Shown piece by piece: positions 47,634-62,027 of a stretch of DNA of 64,000 bases. The notes under the pieces were generated by a model. It saw only the letters and a list, made by a program, of their open reading frames with translations. It was not told the origin of the DNA and ran no database searches. The stretch spans positions 8,016,001 to 8,080,000 of the forward strand of contig OZ005615.1 in assembly GCA_963930655.1 (NCBI GenBank), in the 5' to 3' direction. Within the stretch, counting starts at the first letter, position 1. Every line of letters starts with the position of its first letter. A program made the position numbers and the translations under genes. The DNA comes from Myrica gale. Lineage: Eukaryota > Streptophyta > Magnoliopsida > Fagales > Myricaceae.

Positions 47634-50600
47634 CTAGTCCGTGCAAGCAGCCCAATCGGAATCACAAAAACTTTGAAGCTGAATAGAAGAGGAACTGAAA
47701 AGAAAAATACCTTGACCTGGACTCCCTTTGAGATACTTCAAAACCTTGATGGCAGCCTCATGATGAGGTTGTCGAGGAGCTAACATAATTTGGCTCAAGG
47801 TGTTTACTGCAAAGCATATATCAGGTCTGATTATGGTAAGGTATAAAAGCCTACCCACCATGCGTATGTAGGAGCTTGGATCTGCAATCAAATCACCTTC
47901 AGAAGCAGTAAGTCGAAAACTAGAATCCATAGGTATCTTGGCTGATTTTGTTGCCAAAAGACCATCATCATAAAACATTTACAGAGTATACTTCCTTTGA
48001 CATAAAGAGATGCCTTTCGAAGACCTTGCCACTTCGATTCCAAGAAAGAATTTAAGAGATCCTAAGTCTTTAAGTTTGAAACAAGAGTCCAACCAAAGCT
48101 TGAGATCAGCAACTGACTTGGAAGAATTGCTAGCAATTATAATATCGTCAACATATATACTAACAAGGCAATGAAAATAGGATCATCAGATTTCGTAAAG
48201 AGTGAATAATCTAATTTTGATTGAAGAAATCCATTAGTGATAAGAGTAGATGAGAACTTATGGAACCATTGCTTACTAGCTTTCTTTAATCCATATAAGG
48301 GTTTCTTAAGATGGCAAACCCGATCATCACTGTTATTGGAAAAAGCGGGACGTAATTTCATAAAAACCTCTTCTTCTAATTCACCATGTAGAAGGCATTG
48401 TTGAAGTCAAGTTGATTTAAGTCTCACTTATGTATGGCTGCCAAGGCTAAGAGACAACGAACAGTAGATATTTTTGCAACAGGGGAGAAAGTGTCAAAAT
48501 AATGTACACCCTCTTGCTGTGTATACCCTTTTGCAACCAACCTTGCTTTGTACCTCTCCAAGGAATCATCAACCTTAAACTTACATTTATAAACCCATTT
48601 ACACCCTATTGTTGTTTTGTCAGGAGGTAAAGTAGTTAGAACCCAGGTATTATTAAGTTCAAGAGCAGATATCTCAGCTTGCATTGCTCCTCTTCATTCA
48701 GGTATTTTAACAGCATCATGAAAATATTTGGGTTCTATGTGACTAGAAACAGCTAAAGTATATGCTCTATGTGAAGGAGATAGATGTGATTATGAAAGAT
48801 AAGATGACAAGGGATATAAAAGAGAAGAACTTGTATCCAAGTGAGATTGTGAGTTGCTAGGATAAGTTTGGACCATTCGACAATGATATTCCTGCAGATA
48901 TGCAGGTTTTCTTTTGATTCTATCAGATCTTCGAAGAGGAATATTAGATGACTGAATAGATGGAATATCAGGTGACTGAACAGATTGAATGGCAGATGAC
49001 TGAGTAGGTTTAATAGGAGATGACTGAGTGAAATTGGGATTATGAAGATCCGAAAAAGAATTGAACTGATCTGTTGTGGAATTAGGAGAAGATGGAAGAA
49101 CAAACTGACTTAGTAGTCCAGTAGGTGAAGAATCTGATGTAGAGTTGAGTGAGGTGGAATTCAAGAATGGAAATTTATCTTCATGAAAGATAACACGTCG
49201 AGATAGTATGATAGATTTTGTGATAGGGTCAAATAATCGATAGCCCTTAGTACCACTGGAATATCCAAGAAAAACACATGGGATTGCTCTAGGTTGGAAT
49301 TTATTTCGGGTATGGGAATTGGTGGAGACATAAGCCAAGCAACCAAAGGTTTTGAGGTAAATGTAGCTAGGTGATTGTGATTTATGGAATAAAACTTCAT
49401 AAGTGGATATGTTTTGAAGCACTGGTGTGGGAATGCGATTGATGATATGTATTGCACTAACAATACAACTGCTCCAAAAATATATGGGAAGGTGAGCTTG
49501 GAATCTAAGGGAGCGAGCTACATTTAAAATGTGTTGATGCTTTCTCTCAACAATGAAGTTTTGTTGAGGGGTATAAACACAACTTGTTTGATGTATGATC
49601 CTTTTTTGACTAAAAAAAACTGTCATGGCAAACTCTAACCCATTATCTAACCTTAGTGTTTTGACAGAGGTATTGAACTGGTTTTTGACTAAAGAACATA
49701 ATGCTTGGATATATTTTCTGGTGTCAGACTTATTTTTCATTTGGTAAACACATGTACAACGTGAATGATCATCAAATATTGATAAGAAATATCGAAACTC
49801 GTCACAAGAAGAAACAAAAAACGGGCCCAAGATATCACAATGGATAAGCTGAAAAATAAAACTGACTTTGAGATGTACTAGTAGGAAATTGAAGCTTTCT
49901 TTGTTTACTAAAATGACAAATTGAAGAATAAGGAGTTGTGTATGAGAAGATTCAACTGTAGATAAGAAATTCTTTATTATTTGTACACGAGATTGAGACA
50001 AGTGACCTAAACGACAATGTCACAAAAGTTGGGACTGTGAAGAAATGAAATTACATGAAGAAGCTGAATTAGAATCAGAAGCCACTTGCAATGTTTGCAG
50101 TAATTAATAAAGTTCTTGAGTGAGTTTAACAACTCCAATCATCTTCCATTGGATAGGGTCCTGTATGAAAAAATGATTTTTTATGAAAATGAGACAACAA
50201 GAAAGTTGGGAGGTTAATCGACTTGCTGAAATGAGATTGACAGAGAAATAGGGAATGTACAGAACATTCGAGAGCACAAATGTGTCATGAAACTTGATTG
50301 TACCTATATGAGTAGCTATGCCAAATTGTTTATTAGGTAGGAGGATTTTGATATGAACTGTGGAAACAATGGTAGTTAAAAGATCTATGGATCCAACCAT
50401 ATGATCTGTGGCCCCGGTGTCAATAATCCAAGATTGACATTGGGCAGATGGTGATCAAGAACAGTGATAAGAACTAGAACGAAATGAAAGGAAAGTACCT
50501 GAAAAATCCGAAACTAAAGATGGACAGACAAATTGACCAAATGGAACAGAGACTTGATTAACAGATGATGGAATTGATGGTGAAAAATTCTGATTTTGGA

Positions 50601-51400
50601 GAGAAGTAATTAAGTGTTGACGCTACTCTTGAAGGTTAGATAACTCGGGTGCTTGACTAACTTCTTGGTCAATACTAACATTATGAGCAGAGTTGAATCC
50701 AGGTGAAAGAGAATCATTTTTGTCTTTTGTAAACTTGAATCCGAGTGAAAATCCATGTAGGCGATAGCATTTTTCTATGGTATAGCCAGACTTCCCACAA
50801 TGAGTACACAATGGTTTGTTACCGACTTTCCCTCCTACAGAATTTCGACTCGTTTCATTCTTGAGAAGCATCGCAGCAGGTTGCAAAACATGATTGCTAC
50901 CAAGTTGTTCTTCCTCTTGAATGATTAGAGTGAACTCTTTATTGATGCTTAGAATGGGGTCTGGCAGCAAGATCTGTCCTCTGGCGTGAGAGAATTTATC
51001 ATCCAATCCCATAAAGAATTGGAGGATGAATTTTCATCCATTACAGAGAAGGTTGACTGAGGATTTGAGTTAGGAGGTGGAGAAGGATTTATGGGAGGTT
51101 GATCAGATTGTTCTTCTGTCTAACCAGAAGAGGTCATCTTTTCTTGATGTGCAACGACAGAGTTTTAGAGATGCGGAAGCTTGATTTTCAGAGAATGCTT
51201 TGATACCATGTCAGAGATGAATGAGAAAATGTATATTCGTATTAATGAACTAAATACATTGATCTATATATTAAGCTCGAGTAAAAACTAACTTATCAAA
51301 CTGACTCTCAATGTATTTAACAACTTTCAGTTAAGTGCCTAACTATCTAACTCTCTGTTAATCCAACTATTTGTCAAAACAAGACTGCCGTAACCAATGT
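47634..51400 (-). mobile_element. Ty1/copia retrotransposon, truncated at its 3' end
   Basis: In - orientation the 5' LTR is at about 51208-51400 and ends TCTGACA. It is directly followed by a primer-binding site tggtatcaaagc, close to the usual TGGTATCAGAGC for initiator tRNA-Met. The body follows in the order gag (51012-50623, with a damaged knuckle CTHCGKSGYTIEKC), protease remnant (about 50400-50104), integrase (50001-48790), reverse transcriptase (48684-48424 and 48361-48137) and RNase H (47978-47634). Frameshifts and stops separate the pieces, and the YVDD site is broken. RNase H stops at SDWAACTD, and the 3' LTR is absent. It is immobile. Confidence 0.92.
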
Positions 51401-51663
51401 TAATTTAGTCAGATCAAACAAGGAGCTGCAGACTGCAGTACAATTCACCACCCCAACATGGAAACACGACATGAATGTGATGTACAAGGATCATTTTCAC
51501 TACAATAGTGACTTCTAATTATATTGACCTAGAAAAAACAAAACAAAAAACAAAAGAATTCTAATTATATTGTATTTTCAAATTACAATAAGGATATCTG
51601 TGAAAATTCGCAACCAAAGGTACACAAACTGCTTCCTCGCCTTCAAACATATGACCCACATTT

Positions 51664-54600
51664 TCATGTTGTCAGTTTCTTTTCACTATTCTTGCTCCGA
51701 AAGGGTGATAACAAGGAGAAAGAGCGGGAACCTGCAGGCAGAGAAACAAAATTATCCATCTCAAGTCCAGACGACAGGAAAAAGGCAAAAAGAAAGTCCA
51801 GACAGCAGGCAGACAGAGAGCAAGAAAGAAATCAAGAGAAAGATACAGAAAGACAGAAAGAAAGAAAAAAATGAAGTTCGGTACGTAATTTACACACGTA
51901 TTAAGCACTTACTCTTTTGCGAGGTAGTGCCGGCTGTGGGAGTTTCATCTTGGGAGATCAAATTCTTCAATGATTGAACTGATGATGCCACCAGAAAAAT
52001 GATGGTTAGCAGTATGACATAAGACCACGGAGTAAAGCTAGATCGTATGATTAAAAAGATCCAAATTGAGAACATCATCAATGTAAACTCAATCTGCAAG
52101 CGCTTCAAGCTTGGATGTAAACAGTCATTTGCAGTCTTTGTAATGTTTGGCCAAGTCAATAATCGATGTAGTCCACTTTTAAACTTGATTAGATCATTCA
52201 TGAGAATGAGAACTCACACTAGGAGAAAAAAGAAGTATAGAAAATTTCTCTTCATACACCCGACTTTGAATGCTCAGAAGAAACAAATGTACTTTGGAAC
52301 AAAACAATAGAAAGACTGGGTGAACAATGGAATATTCTAAATGCGGGAGTGAGGAATATTAGCAAGCGGAGTTATAAAGATCCATTCAATCATTATGGAG
52401 AAAAGTTTCAAATAAAACTAAATATTTTCACGTTAATCAAAAAGAGATCATGAACCTACACCTGTGACGTGGTGGACGCAATGACTAAAATCTCACGATC
52501 TTGAAGAAACATACTTAGAGCCTAAAGAAAACTCCTCAACAAGACCACAATCAAGGACACATATCACAGCAAATTACTAGTTTTTTTCTGAAATCACTTG
52601 CGTAGTATAGGTTCTAAGAAATTTGCTAACTGTCCCAAACTTCACGTGCAAATGTGATTTGTTAGACAAGGTCAGTAGACTTCAGATGTAGGTCAAACGT
52701 GCAATTGACATGGTCCAACAGAGTGCAAGAGAGAGAGTGAAGTAGACTCATGTTACCTTCACTAGTGGAACCGACGTTTGTCCCACAATCATCTGCCTCA
52801 GAACCATTGTTGCTGGCAATATCTGATTCCATATTATGTTCACCAGTAGCTGAGCTATGATTTTTTCTTCCAAATTTCAACAGCCGTCTAATACCTTTTG
52901 GGGAGTCCTTCAGTTGAGGCTTCTCCAGTGATTCCGGAATCTTTTCTAGTCTTGAGTTTCTCGAATCAGATACAAGTGCTTTAACAGTCTCCGTTCCTGT
53001 TATCACAATCTCTGAGCTTGACGGTGGTGCTTTCCAATATTCTGAATTCCCAGTACATGGATCTTCCAGAGAAGAAACCCGAGCATAGGGGGCTTGAAAT
53101 GGTTTTTCCGCAATGGCGATACCTGAGAACTGTGGAGGTTCTTTATCTGCATTGATTGTTTTTGCCTACCCACATAAATAAAGGAAAAAAGAGAATCGGA
53201 GTGAAAAGATCATCTTTGGCAGAGGAAATATTATAGCTAAAAAGTATCTTCCCAATTCAAATACATTTTTACTATCATTCCTGCTTTGAGGAGGAAAGAA
53301 TAGAGAGAAACAAATGACTTCTAAGATACATCACAGCATCCAATTTTGGGACAAGACTGCCATAATTACAACTAAGGTATATAACCAACCGAAATGCAAT
53401 TTGCTCTGCTCATTGCAGCTATCCACTTGTCCTAATATAGATAATTGGTGAGATAGCAACAGCAAATACATGTTATTGCACTTCCTATGTCACTAACACT
53501 ATTTTGAAGAACCTTTCAATTGAAAGCCTAATAATAAGATGCAAATACAATAAACCAGCATTGAGCGGGCCCATCACACATAGCAATGCATCATATCCTC
53601 TAGCAAGGATTGCAACATCCAATAGTGTCGAAATTAATCCACTCTTTGTTAAAGAACAGTAGCATCGTTTATATCCATAGGTTCTGAATAAACCAAAAAG
53701 TTAATAATCCTGATCAAATAGGTTTTTATTTATGACCAACCATACCTCGAAAGAAGTGTGTTCGTCTTTTGATTGGTGTGATGAGGATTCTACATCAACT
53801 CTATCCATCTTAAGTGGTGCAGCTGGAGCATGAATGGCAGCATAACCTGACCCCAAATCAACTTTCTTCGCCATCTCAAAGTTATCGTGCTGCCCTTTTT
53901 GCACCTCCAGATTTCCTTCGATTGCAGGTGCAGTGGGAGTGGACTGCTCACATTCTAGCATCAAAACAGTCTTTTCGATTACTGGGTTGTCATCCCCATC
54001 AGTACGATGGGAAATATTTTCATGGTTCCTCTTCACTTCAGCACTTTCTCGAGTTGTAGAAGACTTATTTTGACTAACCTTCTGCGTTGCCTCTTTTGCT
54101 GCTGATTTGCCCAGAGCAACATCAGGTCCTTTCAATGTCCGGATTTTCAGTTCTGGAAGGGTCGCAGCTTTGCTTCTATCATGGTTCATAATAGCAGATA
54201 TTTTCTTGATCTCAGGCACATCAGATGTCTTTGTCTTTGATACTGGTTCAGCACTTCGTGATTTCACCGAAGAAACATGATGGCTGCTACCCATTTTAGG
54301 CTCTGATAATCTTCTAATCCGTGCCATGGATGCCTTGGTATCAACTGTACCACTACTGTTCTCTTTCTTTGCTTCAGACAATGAAGACACCGAGTGGCTT
54401 AACCTATTTCCAGCTGAGGGACTTCCAGTACTCAATCTGCTGGTTTTAGAGGCTTCCTGAGACACACTGGATCCCACACGAGCAGTTCTGATGGAGGAGG
54501 ACCTTTTTAGAGGTGACGATGATCCCGGCTCGGAGTCACTAAATTTGGATCCTTTGTGAGAGCTTGGCGAAAGTTTTTTGGGCATTTGTTTCTTGGTTTG

Positions 54601-57600
54601 AGGTGACAGAAACAGTGACTTAGCTGGGATAGAGCTTCCTCTGGCAGCAATTCTCTTTTGCCTCTCTATCTTTAAAGCTTCCAGTCGCTTCATCTCTTCT
54701 TCCTCCTGAAATTGGAAATTGCAAAAATAAAATCTGTTCAACAAGCCAGCTACGTGAGTGAAAAAGATGAGAATGTCATATCCAAAATATGACAAAATAT
54801 GTACGATCAAAAGGCCTAAAACACCTAATGAACAGGTTATAGCCTAGATCAAATGCCCCCATGTCTCACATTTTGATGTGAACATAAGCACCCCTCACCC
54901 TCTTCCCCCTTTACCCTGTAAGAAAAGAGATATGATTGACCAATACCTTCTCTTTCTTCATTTTCTGGAGATCAGCTTTAAAGGTTCTTAGCCTCTCTGC
55001 ACGAGACCGTGCTTCCTCCAAAGGACTCAGCTTTGAGGGCTTCCCTCTCCTTATTGGCCCCCCTGTATTCTTCTTATCTGAATTATCAGGGGTAAGTCTT
55101 GATTTCTGGTCCTTGTCTGACTTTTTAGATCCTTGCTTGATGTCTACCTCCATATTTTTCTTATCTACGGAAGCACCGTCTTCAGCATGAACCTGCATTT
55201 CATAATCTAATGCAGGGTCATAACTAACTGACTCCTTTTCGGTCCCACGATCAGGCATCAAACTTAATTCATCTGGCTCATAATTGGCTTGGCTCCCGAC
55301 TCTATTAGACAAGTTTTCAGCTATCTGCAATGCAGATGAGAAATCTGAATCCATGTCAATAGCATTTCTGATATTGTTTCCAACTAGATAATTCTCCCTT
55401 ACTGCAACAATGTAAGAATCATCATCCATATCATGTAATGACCTCTTATCCATGTTGTTGGTTGCACGATCAAATCCATTTGCAAGTGGATCTGAGGGAG
55501 AACTTGTATAATCTGACTGGCTTTCTCGTCTGTGTATCATAAAATCATCGTTTCCAGTCCTCCTATAACCTCGTCTTCCATCAATTTCTGCAGACTGTAC
55601 ATCCATAGACCTTCCACCATCACCAGATTGACGGCCTCTTTCAGAATTCAACAATTCATCATTTGATGTCTTAGGCTTGTAGGTCATGTTTCCACTAATT
55701 TTATGCATATCTATCATATTATCTTCCTGTGTTTCACCCTTATCTTGCCCAGTAAAAACTAAAGGATCGTTAACTGCAGTATTTTGTCGCCTTTTGATTT
55801 GAATCTCCTTTTCCATCGCAAGCGTACCTTGGTCAACTACACGTTTGTCCTCATCGGCATCTTTCAGCAAATAATTTTGAAACGCTAGCCAGTGTCCGCC
55901 ATCTACATCCTTCCCATGAGCCTTTTCTTCCTTATCATATGAATTAGATTTATCCTCAGATTTTGAACTGCTTCCTTTTTTCTTGGAAGATCTATGAGAT
56001 TCCATAAGCTTCATATCCAGAGCACTAGCCCGTGAATCTTCACCTTCTTCATCAGCTTCAGAGTCAGAAACTGATTCTGAAGCACTTCCAGAAGAGTTCT
56101 GCCTCTTTGAAGTGATGTAATTGATGTTGCGGATGACAACCGTGCCTGATTGTTTTTTACCTGATCGGCTAGCCTTCTTCCGTGATTCCCGAGTTTGTGA
56201 ACCTTCCTTCTCCAACTCCACTTCATCCTGTGGTTTTGTTCTGGAAGCATCTGTCTCCCAAGTTTCTAAATCAGCGTTGCTATCCCTACTATCCATAGAG
56301 TGCCTTCTGCGTCCCATCCTCTGATCAGTGTTAAGCCTAGGGTCTGACACTGATGGATATGGTGGCTGGAAAAATGGGCTTCCTGGATAGTTCTGATAGT
56401 ATGGCATGCCTTGCATGGGATATGCTGGATAGACTGGAGGAGCACCAGGAGGAGAATGAACAGGCCAGGGAGGGAACATATGATGCGGAAACTGACCTTG
56501 GAAATATTCTTGATGGCCTTGTGGTGTTTTGTAATCCACGGAAGGCTTGTCATCTGGACAAATAAGTAGAACGTTTTTCTAACTGAAATTATAAATAAAA
56601 CCATTACATAAAACACCACATCTAGGATAGCTGAAAAAAAATAAGTGAGTCACCTTCATACCCTAACATCGCTAACATAGGTCATTTGTCTTGAGGTGCT
56701 AGGTGAACACCTTCAATTTATTTCAACACTAATTAGCAGTGTAAGTATTGCTTCCCCCCAGCAACCTTTGAAGCAGTAAGCCCAAGGAGTTAGCCAACTT
56801 AATGGCTCACCGTTTGATTTCCTTACTTAAAACCAACTCTGTTTCATTTGGTAAGTTATACAATCACTTTTTTATTTGAAAAGTTATACCATCAGAGTTT
56901 AATATGGTAAGTGGTCCAAAGGATGAAGTTCATGCCATTCTTCAATGCCACATGTAAGCCATGCAAAACCAAATTATTACTCCATCACTCTCTCTCTTCT
57001 TTTACAGAATGATGACATTTCATTACTCCGCAAGTAAAACTCTTAAGGAAGAAAAGATGAATTGCCCCTCTGTAGTTGCAAGTGGAGCTCCCTTTTTGGA
57101 AGAAACGAGAAAAGAAAAAGGTTCAACTTGCAAGTACAACAGGGCCATCTGATAACAAAAGAACAAAAACAAGGACATGGTCTTTTGTAGTTGCAAGTTG
57201 AACTTCATCATGTAAACACATTCATCCATCTGATGAAAACCCACTAAAACATTTCTGCATTTTCAGAAATGGAACTCAACATTTTAGTCCAACAGTTACA
57301 GGAGACAGTAAAACAAGGGTCTCCATCATTATTTTAAGAAAACAACGTTGCTATATAAGCACAAAAAACCTCTATTGCCATGAGCACATACCTGCACTTG
57401 TAGCACTACCTGCTTTCCCATTATTTTCTAAAGCCAACTCAAATTCTTTTTGCTTGTTGGCCACATTAGCAAGCATAATTCCTGATGCATTCATGGCAGA
57501 GAAGTCTGATCGGCTAGACATTTCTTCAGCTTCTTCAATTTCAAGCCACTGGCCGGATTCATGCTTTCTTCTCCATAACTCCATAAATCTTGTAGAAGCG

Positions 57601-59910
57601 TCCCTGTTACGTTGATAAGTTTAACATGAGTAGGAAGAGAAAATTCAAAGATATCAATTTTTTCTGCCATCGGTCATGAGGTGAAGTACGATATTACACC
57701 TCAACAATGTCATATAAAAAGGTAGCCACACAAAGGCAAGTTGCTTACAGTAAACGCAAGGCTCCAAAGCATTCAGCAAATGACATCAATGGTGACATGT
57801 GATCAATGTCAAAGCCAGCAGCTACAGCTCGTGCAAAGGCCATGCCTTGCTCTTTCTGCAGCACGTTTTTGCGAGTCTCCAGGACTTTCAATAGTTGAAC
57901 TCTAATTAAAACCAAAAAACATGAGATCAATACTCATAAAATCAAAGCAATCTCCAAGTTAGACGAGTCCCCTGCTTGGAGAATTCTGCATAAGCATGTA
58001 CGGATTATTGTTCTTCCACACAGTTAATTTGATATTAACACAATATTTGTGTATCCAATGGACTGCCTTTTAGGAATGGGACTGAAAGGAAATGAAATTT
58101 ATTCAAGGACATGAAATGTGGTTCATACATGATGTAGTTAACTGTCTGTCAGCTTCTTATTGTCATTATGATTGCCCTTAGATGTTTATAGGGGCATCCC
58201 AGATTAATTTACCACATGCAGACCATATACAATCACTCATAAACAACCCAAACAAAGAAATTTAGGTTCTCTGATGGTTTTTACACTCATGGGAGGCATG
58301 GTAAGAGAGCTCTAAGTGATCATAGGACCAATAAGCAAGAAAAGATACTTTGAATTCCCCTCCTGTGTGGTGGATCCATTTGCTTCAGGTGGATTTGCTG
58401 CAGGCTGCTAGATACCAAAAGAAACCAAATTAAAAAGTGGCCAAAAGTTGATTGCATGACAAGGGTACTCAGTGCCAACTCACTTTATAAAGGACAATTG
58501 CTTTCTCCTCATTATCATCAAGCACAGGCCTGCTACCTGTCGTTGACAAATGGATACAAGACTCATTAGATCTTGTGGAGAATGTAGCATCAATTGCTAG
58601 AATATCGAAGCAATAAACTTGCAGAGACAATCCTAAGTTGACACTCGAATGGAAGAAGCAAAACTTCAGAGCATGAGAATTGATACGAACTTCATTTTTC
58701 ACAAGGGGGGGGGGATTCTCTAGCACAGTACCTTCAGTGTTATCTAGGTTTGGCTTGATAATCTTCTACCTGACACACAGGAAACAATCGAAATTGACCC
58801 TTCCTTCACAAAGTGAATATAAAATATTAGACAGCTGACACAAAATACATACAGCACTGAGCCCAATATCATTGTTTCCTTGAATCACAATTGCCTCTTC
58901 AATTTGTAAGATCTCCGATTCTAGGGTGTAGACCCTTTCCAAGATCTCTGGAGTGCTCACAAAACGGACAAACCTATAGAAACAATCACATTTTAGTCTA
59001 ACATGCAACTCTGGGTAAAATGTCGAGGCAAAAATTAGTGTGATTAAATGCGTAACCGATAAGATACGGCTTGGCTGCCTATAACGAACAACTGCCCTGT
59101 GTTTAATGAGAAAAAGAGGGGACAGGGGGGCTTTCTTTTTCTGAAAATGAAGGGCGCTTCGAGAATGAAATTTAAATTCAGTTTCTGCGCCACACATATG
59201 AATTGAATATAGATTTCTGTAACTGTCCACTGCTGAAGAGATTAAAGTACACACCTTTCGATTGTGTCCTTTGTAAACCATGTGTCGTCACTGCCATGCT
59301 CCGGCTCCAGAACGAGCGAGTAGCCTCCCTTGGCCATCTGCTCTTGTGCAGTCTTCAAGTGGGCAAGAAATGGGTTCACCAAACCCGAAGCTATTTTCTC
59401 TTCCTTCCCATTTGCGGATATAACCAAATCGCACCTAACAAAACCCAGAATTAAATTCGTTTAGAAGAGTGCAACGTTTCCAAGCAAATTTTCTGACACG
59501 GTTTCCCTACAGCTCTTCCAAAATTATAAATTAAGTGTGAGAGTAACGAGTACAACGCCCATCTATCAAGTAAGTAAACACGCGATGTCTCTGGAAATAA
59601 TTTCACAATAAAAAAAACTACAATAAATTGCCTTAAGATATAAACTTCCATATATGGAAAACGCGGCGATATTCAGATCGCTTGAGAAAAAATAAAATTT
59701 CCGATAAGAGTGATAAAAATGTGGACAAAACTCTGCCGTTTGACTATACAAATTCTGTTCTAAAAACAAACTGAAAAGAACCCCATTAAGCAGTAGAAGC
59801 TATAGATCCACAGAGATACCTTGTTTTTCATCAGAATAAAATAAAGATTACCTAGTTCGAGTGGGCGTGAGCTGAAACACAGCTGAGTCGAGCCGAGTCG
59901 AAGACTTCAT
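51664..59910 (-). CDS. COP1-interacting protein 7 (CIP7)-like protein
   Basis: Thirteen exons on -: 59910-59852, 59434-59255, 58973-58853, 58765-58732, 58536-58484, 58407-58349, 57901-57749, 57603-57392, 56553-54947, 54705-53746, 53165-52757, 51978-51913 and 51731-51664. They total 3981 bases (1326 aa), with every phase consistent. The N-terminus MKSSTRLDSAVFQLTPTRTR, the segment RFVSTPEILERVYTLESEI and the C-terminus SRSFSLLSPFRSKNSEKKL are typical of CIP7 and its relatives. CIP7 is a nuclear protein that binds the photomorphogenesis repressor COP1 and promotes light-regulated genes. The middle is long, polar and repetitive, with a Pro/Tyr-rich start in exon 9 and a Glu/Lys coiled-coil segment (LEEARSRAERLRTFKADLQK) spanning exons 9-10. 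The exon 4 acceptor (58766/58765) was chosen by frame and is the weakest junction. Exon 6 has a TAGCAG tandem acceptor. Confidence 0.9.
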
Positions 59911-62027
59911 CTTTGGAGAAGGCAAAAATAGAAACAGGGAAGAAAAGCTGTGACTGAACAGGTCCTGGCCTCAGAGAAAGATCAAATGAGGAAAAAGTTT
60001 GGTCAGAGTAGTTCAAATCCGCGAAAAAGCGGATTCATTGCCCTCGACTGGTGAAGAGGTTTTGCTGTAGCTCCGAAAGATGAAGCTTTCAATGGCCACC
60101 AGCCAGAGCACAAAGAGCATGTGTTTGAGAGAGTGTGTGTTATAATGGAAAAACACAACAAAAATAGAAAAATAATTTTTTAAAAAAAAAAGGATCTGTA
60201 GGATAGTTTGTCATAGGATGCCAAGTTTGCCAACCGGAGAGAGTGAGCTTTCGCTGAATAAAAAATAAAAAATCAATAATGCCCCCTGTCGAGTTGAATT
60301 TCGGCTGGAGTGGATATAGATTAGGGGAAAAGGGTGAAGGGTAGTTTAGTAAAAAATGAAAAACAAAGGTGACGTAAAACGAATATGCCTTAAAAATTAC
60401 ATTTCATTCTCATGAATATTATTATATTAATAATTAAACATAATAGGATTGACCTTGAAAAATAATATATATATATCTTTGGATTGCCAAAACTGGTCAA
60501 ATTTTATTTCTCGTTGTCTAAATTTCTGTCAGCATCTTAATTGGATACCCTTTCATATTTTTCATGTCAAATAAATATTTTTGGGTAAACCTTATTACAA
60601 TTGAAAAAAAAGAAAGAAAAAGACTCGTGAATTGTGATATTATGGAGAAATTTGTCAACTCTCTCTGTGTTTCTTTTTCTTTAATTATTTTTTATAAATA
60701 TTAAAAAAATATTAACCATGACGTATGGATAAGTTAAAATGCAATAATATATAATTTAGACAATGATTTAATACTCGAAAAAAGATCGAGATTCATTTCA
60801 AACTATGTTGAATTGGTCTTATGGTCTGCCAAATAATTAGCAAATCTACATAGTAATATTCGAGTTACATTATTTTAAAAATATTGAAAGAAGAAAAATT
60901 GTGGAAGTATTTTATATTTTTTCACTAGGATTATAGGACCAAGAGGTGGGACTGATTAGAAATACTTGGGATCCCGCTGTAATCCGAAAATGCATAGATC
61001 GCTCGAGCTGTCGTCGAACGCCGCTCGAGCGCTCTATACACAACGGGATCACAAACATTTCTCTTTTCTTCTCCACATGGATTCTCTTTGACTAAACATC
61101 AACCGAATAGGGGTATTAATGTCTTTCCACCAAGGTATAAGCCTTCAACGGTAAAAAGCCAGCGCGGCACTATCATTGCTGTTGATAAGAGTGTGCACCA
61201 ACTTCAACTGGTATGCATGATATTAAGCTAAATGGGATCGGTTAGCTTGCATCCATGATCCATCTTTATAGGGATGAGTTGTAGGTAAGAAATTTAATAA
61301 AATAATAATATTGATTAAGAGTTTAAAACTCCACTTGTACAATAATTATCTTGGAGTCCTATTGATTGTGGTTGAACTGAAAGACTATTGTTGACTGAGG
61401 ATGAAACTGTTGACTCTTATAGACGAAAAGAGAAGGCTCAGTTAGAAAAAAAAAACGTTCCTCCATCATTGTAATTAGAAAAATAAGTACTTCACTTACG
61501 AATCTTGCATCAGATAAAACGCACTTATCGTGTATAATGCGGGCCTCCCATTTGTCAAAACATTATGATGAAGCATCATTAGCCGTGCCCACCGAATGTT
61601 TGATCATATATTAATCATTTTTTTTTATTTACAAAGAAAATACCATAACATTTAGAATTGTTTCATACCTTTATTGTCTGAAGCCAATATCCCTATGTAT
61701 TTTTATTTATTAATTTTACTTTTCGGATACGAAGCTGAGTATTTTGATTCTTCTCCCCTTTCCAACGTCTTTGAAGTAGATCCAGACAGAAATATGCCAA
61801 TCTAATCAACGTGCAGAATCATTAGAGAGCGGTTGATTTGTTGGTGAACATGTATTAATTAGCAATTTTTATAGGGTCGCGCCAGTCAGTTATTTTAATG
61901 TAATGTTTTCTTTTGCAATAAAGCAAATTTTATGTGCAAAGCCACTGGAATGATCAATTAGGGTTAATATATAAGTAAATTTCGAACACTTGGAATTGTC
62001 TTACACTTACATAATTATATAAATTAA
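59911..62027. other. CIP7-like promoter and AT-rich intergenic DNA
   Basis: The first 250 bases upstream of the start codon are probably the 5' leader. About 60955-61060 is a GC-richer islet with two gctcgagc palindromes between gggatcccg and acgggatc; it may be a small insertion. The remainder shows no gene. Confidence 0.4.

Noticed and set aside
51570-51977. 135-codon frame on + rich in Lys, Glu and Gln
   Set aside because: It lies antisense to the last two exons and last intron of the CIP7-like gene; the intron's CT-rich tract explains the composition.
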